Part shown: one piece after another, positions 8,311-16,732 of the stretch
How the letters are laid out: every line of letters starts with the position of its first letter
Position numbering within the stretch: the stretch's first letter is position 1
Source: AEGEAN-183 sp964614345
Lineage (GTDB): Bacteria > Pseudomonadota > Gammaproteobacteria > Magnimaribacterales > Magnimaribacteraceae
DNA: 23,942 nucleotides
Assembly: GCA_964614345.1 (NCBI GenBank)
Contig: CAZTLP010000019.1
Span: 1 to 23,942 of the forward strand
Direction of reading: 5' to 3'
Position numbers and translations under genes: made by a program
Notes under the pieces: model-generated
Database searches by the model: none
The model's input: the letters and a program-made list of their open reading frames with translations, nothing else
What the model was told of the DNA's origin: nothing

Positions 8311-9519
8311 CTATAAATTAGAATAAACTGAATCGGCTACATCAGTGGCAGTCTTCCACGCGGTTATTCCAGGATGCATCTGATTCATTATAAAACCCAA
8401 AGACACTTTGTTATCTGGGTCAGCAAATCCTAAAGACCCTCCTGCTCCGCCATGGCCAAACGCACCTTGTCCTGGACCCATACTGACATGCTCTGTACCC
8501 AACATAAATCCCAATCCAAATCTAGTGTGCATTCGACCTAAAACTAAGTCCCTGCCATCTGACTGTGTTTGTCTTGCTAATTCTATTGTTTCTGGTTTAA
8601 GAACATGAACTCCATCACGGCTTCCACCATTTGCTAGGACACCATAGATTTTTGCTATAGATCTTGCAGTGCCATGTCCATTTGCTGCAGGAATTTCAGC
8701 ATTCCTCCATTTTTTTGTATTAGCTTCCATTCCTTTTTCTGGATCCATTTCAATAGGCGGATTGCTAAAAGCAGCGCCTGCTGGGGTGTTTGTATCACCA
8801 AAATCTAATAAGAATTTCATAGGGCCTGGAATAAAAAATTTTGGTAATTTCCTGATCAAAGGAAATAAAAATTGCATTGGCCCAGGTTTTGAAGGATTGA
8901 GTTCAGTGACTCTAGAAAACTCAGAATCAGGAAGTCCAATCCAGAAATCTAAATCTAAAGGATCAGCTATTTCTTCTTTAAAATATTGTCCGATGGTCCG
9001 TCCATCAATTCTCCTTAGTACTTCTCCAATTAGGTGGCCGTAGGTAATTGCATGATACCCATGAGCTGTACCGGGTTCCCATAACGGTTCTTGTGAAGCT
9101 AACTCACTACAAATTAAATCCCAATCACAAAAAGCGCCCTGATCTAAGGGTTTTCTAATGCCACAGAGGCCTGATTTATGACAGAACAGATATCTTACGG
9201 GTATAGTTTCTTTTCCTCCTTGTGCAAATTCAGGCCAATAATTTGCTACAGGTAAATCTAAATCTAACTTTCCTTGTTCTACTAATTGTAAAAGGCAAAT
9301 AGCAGCTATGCCTTTGGTTGAAGAGAAAACATTTACAATGGTATTTTCTTGCCATTCAGTTCCTTCAGAAGGATTATTTAATCCTCCCCATAAATCTAAT
9401 ACCGTCTCCCCTTCAATCTCTATGCTAATCGCAGCACCTAATTCAAAACCCGTACTGATACTTTTACTAAATACTTCCCTTGCTTCAGAAAATTTTTCAT
9501 CACAATATCCGTTTACCAT
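8311..9519 (-). CDS. Beta-lactamase-fold serine hydrolase (EstB-like esterase family)
   Basis: A 402-residue class C beta-lactamase-related hydrolase. The nucleophile motif SxxK is SSTK at residues 66-69 (S66, K69). The second motif tyrosine is Y156 in GYHAITYG, and the third motif is a GHGG in FGHGGAGGS near the C-terminus, replacing the KTG of true beta-lactamases. This pattern is that of EstB-type esterases acting on small esters, not antibiotic resistance enzymes. No signal peptide is visible, so it should be cytoplasmic. An AGGAGG at 9524-9529, four bases before the ATG, gives it by far the strongest ribosome-binding site in the run, so it may be translated more than its neighbours. The gap to the DUF1295 stop is 24 bp. 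Confidence 0.87.
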   Translation of the reverse strand: MVNGYCDEKFSEAREVFSKSISTGFELGAAISIEIEGETVLDLWGGLNNPSEGTEWQENTIVNVFSSTKGIAAICLLQLVEQGKLDLDLPVANYWPEFAQGGKETIPVRYLFCHKSGLCGIRKPLDQGAFCDWDLICSELASQEPLWEPGTAHGYHAITYGHLIGEVLRRIDGRTIGQYFKEEIADPLDLDFWIGLPDSEFSRVTELNPSKPGPMQFLFPLIRKLPKFFIPGPMKFLLDFGDTNTPAGAAFSNPPIEMDPEKGMEANTKKWRNAEIPAANGHGTARSIAKIYGVLANGGSRDGVHVLKPETIELARQTQSDGRDLVLGRMHTRFGLGFMLGTEHVSMGPGQGAFGHGGAGGSLGFADPDNKVSLGFIMNQMHPGITAWKTATDVADSVYSNL

Positions 9520-9543
9520 TATTCCTCCTAAGGTTAGTTTTTT

Positions 9544-10410
9544 TTAAGATTTAGGCCTCCATAATAACAGCTGACTTGTTTTAGCCATATAAGCTGAATA
9601 ATCAGGTCTATTAATCAAACTACGTTTATCCATCATCGAGCAAGTTACTAGGGTAAACATTAAAGTCATGCTCAAAGGACAAATAAATAGCCACCAAAAA
9701 TCTGAATTGACTGAAAGGGTCATCAAATACAGACCCCACCAAAATAAGACCTCACCTAAATAGTTAGGATGTCTAGAGTATTTCCAAAGAGATCTACTCA
9801 TCGTTTTACCTTTATTCTCAGGCTTAGATCGAAACTCTCTCATTTGCTCATCAGCTAAGTGTTCTAGTATCACAGCACAAATAGTAAAAAAAGAAAAAAT
9901 ATAGAGTGCTATCGGTATAGTAGAAAAATCATAAAGAAAATAATAATAAAGTGGAAATAAAGAAAAGTTGACTTGTAAAGTTGGATACAGGTGTATTCCA
10001 AAAAAATCTATAAGATAAGGAAATTTTTTAAATCTAGTTTTTAGATCTATATATCTGAAATCTTCGTGCTTTAACCCTTTCCAACCTTTTCTCCAATTAT
10101 TCGTTAGCCTTACAGACCAATATGTAACAGGTACTAGAATTACTAGAATCTTCATAAGATTTTCATCCTTTTCATAAGACAGAAAACTTAAAAATAGAAC
10201 AATTGGTAAAGGAGCAATTGACCAGAAAGGGTCATAGAAACTAGAATTTTTAGCTAGAACACTCGCAATATAGATTATTAAGGTAGCTACTATATGGCCT
10301 ACAGTTATAGCTTTCCACAAATGTCCATCAATAAAAAAAGAGGAACTTATAACTGCTGCAAATAAAGACAATACATAGCTTAAAACGCAAAGTAAAAAAG
10401 CTTTGTTCAT
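9544..10410 (-). CDS. DUF1295 membrane protein (steroid 5-alpha-reductase/ICMT-like fold)
   Basis: A 288-residue inner-membrane protein with about seven hydrophobic segments. The DUF1295 hallmark SRHPNYLGEVLFWWG lies in the C-terminal third, followed by a MMDKRSLINRPDY block near the end; both are the conserved cofactor-side elements of this superfamily, which includes steroid 5-alpha-reductases and isoprenylcysteine methyltransferases. The biochemical role of the bacterial DUF1295 proteins is largely undefined. Its start codon overlaps the stop of fbiC (TAATG), so translation is almost certainly coupled to F0 synthase. This makes it the membrane protein most tightly linked to F420 synthesis in the window. 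A reductase acting on a lipid is a reasonable guess; use of F420H2 instead of NADPH is speculation. Confidence 0.85.
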   Translation of the reverse strand: MNKAFLLCVLSYVLSLFAAVISSSFFIDGHLWKAITVGHIVATLIIYIASVLAKNSSFYDPFWSIAPLPIVLFLSFLSYEKDENLMKILVILVPVTYWSVRLTNNWRKGWKGLKHEDFRYIDLKTRFKKFPYLIDFFGIHLYPTLQVNFSLFPLYYYFLYDFSTIPIALYIFSFFTICAVILEHLADEQMREFRSKPENKGKTMSRSLWKYSRHPNYLGEVLFWWGLYLMTLSVNSDFWWLFICPLSMTLMFTLVTCSMMDKRSLINRPDYSAYMAKTSQLLLWRPKS

Positions 10411-12788
10411 TATGAGCTTACAATAAGATCACGTTTTCTATCTTCTAAAGTATTTTTTACAGGTGTTAATGGAAGAGGATTAATACTTCTCTTTCTTGCC
10501 TCTTTAGAAACATCACCATAAAGAGTGTTCCTTTGCTTAGGAATTCTTTTTAATTTTGTTATAAATTCATATATTTGATCTACAGAGAATTCCTGGCCGT
10601 GTTCAGCTCCGGCGGCTCTTGTTATTGATTCATTCATTAGGGTTCCACCCAAATCATTAGCGCCTGAATTTAGACATTCTTCAATGCCGCCAATTCCCAT
10701 CTTCGCCCAGGAAGTTTGTATGTTAGGAATATGCTTATTAAAAACGAGTCTAGAAACACTGTGCATAAGAATAGACTCTCTCAAAGTTGGGCCATAACGT
10801 GATTGCCCTCTTACATACATTGGTGCTTCCATAGGAACAAAAGGCAATGGTACAAATTCTGTAAATCCTCCTGTTTCCTTCTGTAGGTTCAAAATATGAA
10901 GTAAATGTCTGGCCCAATGAATGGGTTTATCTACATGACCAAACATTATTGTAGCCGTGCTTTTCATACCTATCTCATGAGCAGTTTTCATTACAGTTAA
11001 CCATTCCGAAGTATTAATTTTGTCAGGGCAAATTACATCTCTTATTTGATCATCTAATATTTCTGCTGCCGTTCCAGGTAAAGTATTTAGACCTAATTGA
11101 TTCAACTCTAATAGGTACTCACCGAGATCTTGATTTAAAGTACTGGCACCTTGCCATATTTCTAAAGGTGAAAATGCATGTATGTGTAATTCAGGCTGAG
11201 TAGCTTTTATGGCCGAGATGATTGATTTATATGTGTTTCCATTGTAACTAGGATGTATTCCTCCCTGTAGACAAACTTCAGTAGCTCCCCTTTCAAAAGC
11301 TTCTTGTGATCTTCTGGTTATTTCTTCTAAAGAAATATCGTAAGGTTTACCTCTGAGACCCTCTGATGTCTTACCTTTAGAGAAAGCACAGAAAGTACAG
11401 TGAAAATAACAAATATTGGTGTAATTAATATTTCTATTAACTACAAAAGTAATCTCATCTCCTACAATGTCTTGTCTTAATTCATCTGCTGCATCTCTAA
11501 GGTATGTAAAATCAGGACCTCTGGCCTCAAATAAATTCACAATCTGTTCTTCTTTTAATCCTTTATTTTGTGTAGCTAAATCTATTATCGTTTTAAGTTT
11601 AGAAGAATGTCTTAGTGGAATAATGGATTGGGGTTTGGTCTTAAATTCTGGGTTTTCTCTACCTGTAGTCCATTCCGTGTCCCTTGCAAGACCAGTAGAA
11701 TCAGAGAGTTTTAAAATTCTAGAATGAAGTTTGTCATCTACCCAAGAACTAAGATCGTTTAAATAAGATGGGTAGATAGTTAATCTAGGAGATAGATTCT
11801 TTCCGGAAAGGTAAGTTTGTTTTTCTAAGTCTATTAGATGCGGCCAAGGTGCCTCTGGATTGACATAGTCAGGTGTAACAGGAGAAACGCCTCCCCAATC
11901 ATTAATTCCTGCATCAACAAGTAAATTTAAATTATCAGGACTTAAATTAGGAGGAGCCTGTATTGACATGGATGGCCCAAATATTATTCTAGCAACTGCA
12001 ATTGTCCATAAGAGTTCCTCTACCAGGGGCTCTTCATGCCCTGACATTTTAGTATTTAATTTGGGTTTAAAATTTTGAATAATTACTTCTTGAACATGAC
12101 CATACTTGTCATGACTCTTTTTAATATCTATTAAAGAATCAACTCTTTCCTGCCTTGTCTCCCCTATTCCAATTAATATTCCAGTGGTGAAAGGTACCTT
12201 AGCTTTTCCAGCTGAATCCAATGTAGCCAATCTTTTTTCTGGGTCTTTGTCAGGAGATCCATAATGCGGGCCTCCTTTTTCACAAAGTCTTTTAGAAGAG
12301 CTTTCTAACATCATTCCCATTGAAGCTGCTACAGGTCTTAACTCCTCTATTTCTTGAGAAGTCATGCAGCCAGGGTTTAAATGAGGTAATAATTCTGTAT
12401 TTTCTATAACTGCATTAGAGGCTTCTTTTAAATATTCTAAAGTAGATTGATAGCCCATGTTGGCTAGAGCTTTTCTAGCAGTTGAGTACCTTAATTCAGG
12501 TCTTTCTCCTAAGGTGAATAGAGCTTCTTTACACCCTAAGAGCTCAGCATTCTTTGCAGAATCAATTACTTCTTTTAAGGACATATAAGGTGATGAAACT
12601 TTTTTTGGAGTTTTTGCAAAAGTACAGTAATGACAAACATCTCTGCATAAATGAGTTAAGGGAATGAAAACTTTTGGAGAGTAAGTAACTAAAGACCCGT
12701 GACCCTTATCTCTGATATTAGATGCCTCTCTAATTAAATCAGAAGTATTCGTACTTCTAGCCAGAGCTAGTATTTCTTTTGTTTTCAA
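10410..12788 (-). CDS. fbiC: 7,8-didemethyl-8-hydroxy-5-deazariboflavin (F0) synthase, CofG-CofH fusion
   Basis: Makes F0, the deazaflavin chromophore of coenzyme F420, from tyrosine and 5-amino-6-ribitylaminouracil. The 792 residues contain two radical-SAM domains. The N-terminal CofG-like half has the Cx3Cx2C cluster C48, C52, C55; the C-terminal CofH-like half has C460, C464, C467. Archaea usually encode the halves separately, whereas fusion is the actinobacterial FbiC form, which is somewhat longer. The only start that keeps the whole first domain is a TTG at 12786-12788, directly after the TAA of the upstream hydrolase gene; that TAA is in frame, so no earlier start exists, and the next in-frame Met is residue 70, beyond the first cluster. 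No good Shine-Dalgarno sequence precedes the TTG, so re-initiation from the upstream gene is likely. Confidence 0.96.
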   Translation of the reverse strand: MKTKEILALARSTNTSDLIREASNIRDKGHGSLVTYSPKVFIPLTHLCRDVCHYCTFAKTPKKVSSPYMSLKEVIDSAKNAELLGCKEALFTLGERPELRYSTARKALANMGYQSTLEYLKEASNAVIENTELLPHLNPGCMTSQEIEELRPVAASMGMMLESSSKRLCEKGGPHYGSPDKDPEKRLATLDSAGKAKVPFTTGILIGIGETRQERVDSLIDIKKSHDKYGHVQEVIIQNFKPKLNTKMSGHEEPLVEELLWTIAVARIIFGPSMSIQAPPNLSPDNLNLLVDAGINDWGGVSPVTPDYVNPEAPWPHLIDLEKQTYLSGKNLSPRLTIYPSYLNDLSSWVDDKLHSRILKLSDSTGLARDTEWTTGRENPEFKTKPQSIIPLRHSSKLKTIIDLATQNKGLKEEQIVNLFEARGPDFTYLRDAADELRQDIVGDEITFVVNRNINYTNICYFHCTFCAFSKGKTSEGLRGKPYDISLEEITRRSQEAFERGATEVCLQGGIHPSYNGNTYKSIISAIKATQPELHIHAFSPLEIWQGASTLNQDLGEYLLELNQLGLNTLPGTAAEILDDQIRDVICPDKINTSEWLTVMKTAHEIGMKSTATIMFGHVDKPIHWARHLLHILNLQKETGGFTEFVPLPFVPMEAPMYVRGQSRYGPTLRESILMHSVSRLVFNKHIPNIQTSWAKMGIGGIEECLNSGANDLGGTLMNESITRAAGAEHGQEFSVDQIYEFITKLKRIPKQRNTLYGDVSKEARKRSINPLPLTPVKNTLEDRKRDLIVSS

Positions 12789-13721
12789 TTAACTAATATT
12801 TTCTAATAGAAAATTAACGGAATCTTTCATAGAGGCTCTTCTGGCTTTCCAGTTTCCACCTAAGTGAGCTCCTATTTTGGCTCTGTCCTTAAATAATTGA
12901 GCCCGTTCATGAGGTTCATTCATAAAGGTTTTTTTGCCTTCCTTATCTTCATGGTAATGCGAACCGTCCTTTCCTACCATAGTATGCCTACGGCCAACTG
13001 CTATGGCATTGGGTATAAACATTACAGGGTCTATAGCATCAAAGGAGTGATGACTGCCTTCGTAAGAAATTATCTTACTATTACCTCCGTTTTCATTTAT
13101 AGCTGGGGATAATTTTTCTATTAAAATAGAAGGAGTGTAATCATCATCAGCACCTATAAGGGTTAAAATTGGTGATTTACTCCATCTCATTTCCTCTGGC
13201 CACATAAAAGCACCTGGATAAAAGGCGATATGACCAGCAAATCTTTCTCCTTCAGGAGCAAGTTTTTCAGCCAACGGCTCCCAAGCAGAATAAATAGCTG
13301 TACTTCCACCAAGGCTCCAACCTGTTATAAAAATTTTAGTAGAGTCTATATCAGGATGATTAGATAAAATCTTTAAGGCGTTAAAACAATCGGCTAGAAC
13401 TGTAGCCAAAGTTACTTGCATTTGATCTTCAACAATTGAAACAACTTGCCTAGCATCAAAACTACTTACCCTAAAAATTGCAAAACCATTATTTAAAAAA
13501 TTGACAGCATGTTCATGATGATGGCCTCTCCAACCTAAGCTTCCATGCATACAAATAACCAAAGGGTATTTTTCTTTCTTTTCTTCCGGGAAAACAAGAG
13601 TGCCAAACATATCTTGTTCTTCACATTCTTTAGAATTTAGAATATGAAAAAATTCAAATGGGTTTGTAGATTTATAAGCTACTACCCCATCATCACCCGA
13701 TTGAAATTTATGTTCCGTCAT
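12789..13721 (-). CDS. Dienelactone-hydrolase-like alpha/beta hydrolase in the F420 operon
   Basis: A 310-residue alpha/beta hydrolase of the dienelactone-hydrolase type. It has the oxyanion MHGSLGW (58-64), the nucleophile elbow GWSLGG with S136, an acidic cluster ADDD (191-194) and the histidine pair H224-H225 in GSHHSFD. The nucleophile is serine, not the cysteine of classical ClcD. There is no signal peptide. It starts 14 bp inside cofC and its stop touches the TTG start of fbiC, so it lies between two F420 genes and is probably translated with them. It is not a known F420 biosynthesis step. It could act on a substrate of an F420-dependent pathway, but the sequence gives no specificity. 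Confidence 0.82.
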   Translation of the reverse strand: MTEHKFQSGDDGVVAYKSTNPFEFFHILNSKECEEQDMFGTLVFPEEKKEKYPLVICMHGSLGWRGHHHEHAVNFLNNGFAIFRVSSFDARQVVSIVEDQMQVTLATVLADCFNALKILSNHPDIDSTKIFITGWSLGGSTAIYSAWEPLAEKLAPEGERFAGHIAFYPGAFMWPEEMRWSKSPILTLIGADDDYTPSILIEKLSPAINENGGNSKIISYEGSHHSFDAIDPVMFIPNAIAVGRRHTMVGKDGSHYHEDKEGKKTFMNEPHERAQLFKDRAKIGAHLGGNWKARRASMKDSVNFLLENIS

Positions 13722-14364
13722 ATTGAATAGATTTTATATAGTCTAGCGCTTTAGTGTAACCACTTTTCTCAATTAGTTTAGTTAAATCAGAATCTCTATC
13801 AATATCAAATTCTAATCTTTTAGAACGATAAAGTCTTACTTGAATTCCTTCCCTGTGAGCTAATTCCATATGAGCTAAGCAGCTCCCTGGTCCATATTTA
13901 AATTTCAAGATATCTGGAGGAGTACAAATCATACAATTAGTACCTTCTCCCATAGAGTCGGGTGAGATAGTTACTCCTTTTTTAAATTCTTTAATCAGAG
14001 TTTTATGTTTTTTTGAAACAGATTTCAAAACAGAAGCATCAGTTCTGGGTACGTCTCCATGCAAAATTAAAATCGTCTTGGCTCCAGATTTTTTAGCTTT
14101 TAATGAAGCTTCTGTTATGCCTTGATTGAGACCTGGTTTTTTTTGTAAAAGAGAATTAAACCCCAATTCTTTAACATATTTTACGACATCTTTATCTTCA
14201 GTTACGACGAGATACTCATTAAATAACTTACTCTTTTTTTGACTTAATAATATCTTTTTTAGCATGTATTTAACTAGTACTCTGCGCTCTTCTAAATTCA
14301 ACACATCGCCAAGTCTGCTTTTAGGTCTTTTAAAAGATTTAATAGGTGTAATGGCCCAAATCAT
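13708..14364 (-). CDS. cofC: 2-phospho-L-lactate (or analogue) guanylyltransferase
   Basis: Activates the three-carbon phosphoacid (2-phospholactate, PEP or 3-phosphoglycerate depending on the organism) with GTP for transfer to F0. From the chosen ATG the protein is 218 residues. It has the nucleotidyltransferase N-terminus WAITPIKSFKRPKSRL (3-18), the metal site GDVP (103-106), GEGTN (139-143), YGPGS (157-161) and FDIDRDSDL (186-194). An ATG at 14400 in the same frame would add 12 residues and overlap cofD. I prefer 14364 because family members begin just before the WA-x-PIK strand and because this start lies 5 bp after the cofD stop. Neither start has a strong ribosome-binding site. The end overlaps the hydrolase gene by 14 bp. 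The sequence alone does not tell me which phosphoacid is used. Confidence 0.92.
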   Translation of the reverse strand: MIWAITPIKSFKRPKSRLGDVLNLEERRVLVKYMLKKILLSQKKSKLFNEYLVVTEDKDVVKYVKELGFNSLLQKKPGLNQGITEASLKAKKSGAKTILILHGDVPRTDASVLKSVSKKHKTLIKEFKKGVTISPDSMGEGTNCMICTPPDILKFKYGPGSCLAHMELAHREGIQVRLYRSKRLEFDIDRDSDLTKLIEKSGYTKALDYIKSIQYDGT

Positions 14365-14369
14365 AGTAC

Positions 14370-15311
14370 TTAAGATAACTTTCTTAATTCCTCTAAACAT
14401 AACTTGGCTAGAGATACTTTATCTTCATTATTTTTCATATAAATGGAATCTACTAAATAGTCTATTGAGCTTATGTTATCTTGGTTATCCTTGTCCTTTT
14501 GATCTATAACTAAAATATTAATTAATTCTGAATAATGAGCAGCTATGGCATTCACACTCGGTTCAATTTTCATCTCATCCATAATTTTAGCGGTCGGTCC
14601 TTTGATGGAATCATTATCTATAATAGGAGAAACAGCAAGAATAGGTATCTTAGTTTCAAGTAGAAAGGTTCTAATTTTATTGATAGATAGTATCGGATCT
14701 ACACTTAAATAAGGGTTAGATGGACAAATAATGACACCTGTAAACTTATCATCTTTTATTTGCTCTTCCAGAGAAGTTGGTATTTCAGCAACCTCACTTC
14801 CTAAAAATTTAATTTTTTCAATCTTCGGATCGCATTTATGTTTTACAAAATACTCCTGAAAACTTAATTTTCCTTGGTCAGTCTGTATCATCGTTTGTAC
14901 AGGACTTTCAGACATAGGAAGAATGTTGTGTTTAAGACCTAACTGACTTGATAGATTTCTTGTCACCTCAGATAACTTAAGTCCCTTTTTTAGCAATTGA
15001 GTTCTTCTTATGTGAGTAGCTAAGTCCTTATCTCCTAATTGGAACCAAGTATCAAGACCATATTTTTTTAAACTCCCTAAAGCATTCCATGTTTCTTCTT
15101 TAACTCCCCATCCTTTTTTTGGATCATTTAAACCAGCTAATGTGTACATAACGGTATCCAGGTCTGGTGATATGTATAAATCTAAATGTATAAAATCGTC
15201 ACCGGTGTTAACCAAAAATACAATTTCTTCGGGAGTTGTTAGTTGTGATAAACCATAAGCTAACTTTGCACCCCCCACACCACCGCACAGAGCTAAAATC
15301 TTTTGTTTCAT
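14370..15311 (-). CDS. cofD: 2-phospho-L-lactate transferase (F420-0 synthesis)
   Basis: Transfers the activated phospholactyl-type group from the guanylylated donor made by CofC onto F0, forming F420-0 or its dehydro or glyceryl analogue. The 313 residues match the CofD/FbiA family. Diagnostic blocks are the GGVGGAKLA loop at residues 10-18, NTGDD at 35-39, LYISPDLDTV just after, GDKDLATH near residue 95 and CPSNPYLSVDPIL in the second half. No membrane segment or signal peptide is seen. cofE lies 3 bp upstream and cofC begins 5 bp downstream, so the genes are in pathway-related order on one transcript. Confidence 0.96.
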   Translation of the reverse strand: MKQKILALCGGVGGAKLAYGLSQLTTPEEIVFLVNTGDDFIHLDLYISPDLDTVMYTLAGLNDPKKGWGVKEETWNALGSLKKYGLDTWFQLGDKDLATHIRRTQLLKKGLKLSEVTRNLSSQLGLKHNILPMSESPVQTMIQTDQGKLSFQEYFVKHKCDPKIEKIKFLGSEVAEIPTSLEEQIKDDKFTGVIICPSNPYLSVDPILSINKIRTFLLETKIPILAVSPIIDNDSIKGPTAKIMDEMKIEPSVNAIAAHYSELINILVIDQKDKDNQDNISSIDYLVDSIYMKNNEDKVSLAKLCLEELRKLS

Positions 15312-15314
15312 AAG

Positions 15315-16079
15315 TTATCTAAAAAGATCTTCTGATGCCTTTCTTATTAAGGCTTTAGCATTATTCATATCACTTGATTCTTTCATCCCCTTCACCAATA
15401 TCACTGGTAAACCTTCTTTTCCTTGACCCATCAACAACGAAGCTGCAGATGCTATTTCATCTGCTATTCCTACTTCTGTAACTTCTAGGGTATTACCAAA
15501 TAAATCGCTTTCTCCTCTCAAATCAGATAAGACCTCAGCTCCACTTGAACCTATCGCTATGCCAACTATTCCGTTTCGCCATGCTCTTCCAGAACTGTCA
15601 TTAATAATGACACCAATTTTTATTTCAGTCTGTTTTAGTACTTCTATTTTGATTTCTGTAGCACTTTTATCTGGATCAACCGGTAATAATAATACTCTAG
15701 GATTATCATTGTCTGACTCTAAATTTGAACGATCTATACCAGCATTAGCATGGATTAATCCGAGGTTATTTTCTACAACTATTACTCCTTTTCTGTATCT
15801 AATAACTTCTTTAGATTCATTAAGAATTAATTGCACAAGCCTAGGATCTTTATCAGTTTTATTAGCAAGATCCTTAGCTTCTTGAGAAGGGCTGATTTCA
15901 TTTAAAAACGCATACCTGCCTTCAGATTTAGAAATAATTTTCTGAGCTATGACAAGAATATCTCCATCATTTAAAGAAACTTTATTCTTTTCTAATGCCT
16001 TAAGAATTATCTCTACTAAATTATCCCCTTGATTAATTAAAGGAATGTCTTCAAGAGCAATTAGTTCAATTTTTTTCAA
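15315..16079 (-). CDS. cofE: Coenzyme F420-0:L-glutamate ligase, single-domain
   Basis: Adds glutamate residues to F420-0 using GTP. The 254 residues correspond to the archaeal-type stand-alone CofE. Visible family blocks are ANAGIDRSN at residues 111-119 and NDSSGRAWRNG at 160-170, where many homologues read D-T/S-F-G-R-P-W-R; the Phe-to-Ser and Pro-to-Ala changes are worth noting. The second domain of actinobacterial FbiB, a nitroreductase-like FMN domain that reduces dehydro-F420 and helps make long tails, is absent. A short poly-glutamate tail would be expected. It begins 2 bp after the stop of the F420 reductase gene and ends 3 bp before cofD. Confidence 0.95.
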   Translation of the reverse strand: MKKIELIALEDIPLINQGDNLVEIILKALEKNKVSLNDGDILVIAQKIISKSEGRYAFLNEISPSQEAKDLANKTDKDPRLVQLILNESKEVIRYRKGVIVVENNLGLIHANAGIDRSNLESDNDNPRVLLLPVDPDKSATEIKIEVLKQTEIKIGVIINDSSGRAWRNGIVGIAIGSSGAEVLSDLRGESDLFGNTLEVTEVGIADEIASAASLLMGQGKEGLPVILVKGMKESSDMNNAKALIRKASEDLFR

Positions 16080-16081
16080 TT

Positions 16082-16723
16082 TTATTTTTTGCCGGTAACT
16101 TTAATTCCTGAGTGAGAAATTGCATGATGCTTATTGATGCTAATTAATACAGAAGTCATGGCTTCTACAGCAGCAGAATTAGGTAGCATGCCTGCGTGCC
16201 AACCTTTCATACCCAATGCATTTACTAAATCAATAACCTCTTGCCTCCATTCTTTTTTATTTCCACAAACTAGAACATCACAGTCAATTTCTTTATCACT
16301 TTGTAATAATCCTGCTGAAATATTCTGAAAAGCTGATACTACTCTTACATCATCACCCAAAATAGTTTGAGCTATTTCTGCTGCAGAACCTTCACTAGGC
16401 AATTGAACGGTAGCAACTTTAGGCGGCATTAAAGGTACTGTGGTATCTATAAATAACTTACCTTTTAATTCAGTTTTACACTCTTCTACAATACCTCTTT
16501 GATGCGCAAAAGGAACAGTCAGAATAACTATCTCTCCCTGAAGGGCTGCATCTTTATTTAACAAACCTTTGCTATTTTTGCCTAAAGATCTTTCTGCTTG
16601 TTGTGCTTTCTCTAAGGTCCTGGAACCGATAATTACCTTAAATCCTGCTTTTAATAATCTAGTTGCAAGACCTGTCCCTAGATCACCTGTTCCCCCTAAA
16701 AGGGAGATAAGTTTTTTGTCCAT
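16082..16723 (-). CDS. npdG: NADPH-dependent F420 reductase (Fno/NpdG family)
   Basis: Moves hydride between NADPH and F420, supplying F420H2 to dependent enzymes. The N-terminal Rossmann motif GGTGDLGTG is at residues 10-18, and IIGSR near residue 33 gives the Ser-Arg pair that contacts the NADPH 2'-phosphate. The 213 residues fit the family, and F420 oxidoreductases of this type begin with the same GGTGDLG.G pattern. Because the closest outgroup is the NADP-oxidoreductase/STEAP-like family, sequence alone leaves some doubt, but placement directly upstream of cofE, with a 2-bp gap, makes the assignment strong. It is the second gene of the operon, so cofactor reduction capacity is co-expressed with synthesis. 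Confidence 0.92.
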   Translation of the reverse strand: MDKKLISLLGGTGDLGTGLATRLLKAGFKVIIGSRTLEKAQQAERSLGKNSKGLLNKDAALQGEIVILTVPFAHQRGIVEECKTELKGKLFIDTTVPLMPPKVATVQLPSEGSAAEIAQTILGDDVRVVSAFQNISAGLLQSDKEIDCDVLVCGNKKEWRQEVIDLVNALGMKGWHAGMLPNSAAVEAMTSVLISINKHHAISHSGIKVTGKK

Positions 16724-16732
16724 AGTTAAATC

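Noticed and set aside
8669..9043. A 124-codon open frame on the plus strand
   Set aside because: It lies wholly opposite the serine hydrolase, whose catalytic motifs are intact. Its composition (rich in Pro, Ser and Lys with no motif) is that of an antisense shadow. Other plus-strand frames opposite minus-strand genes, for example at 1112-1321, 15559-15885 and 16569-17012, were dropped for the same reason.
8311..9519. Class C beta-lactamase (antibiotic resistance)
   Set aside because: The motifs SSTK, YHA and GHGG and the lack of a signal peptide fit EstB-like esterases, not AmpC, which has YxN and KTG and is exported.
14365..14400. Longer cofC start at 14400, adding 12 residues
   Set aside because: The extra residues overlap the end of cofD and precede the point where CofC proteins normally begin (WA-x-PIK). 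No ribosome-binding site supports it.
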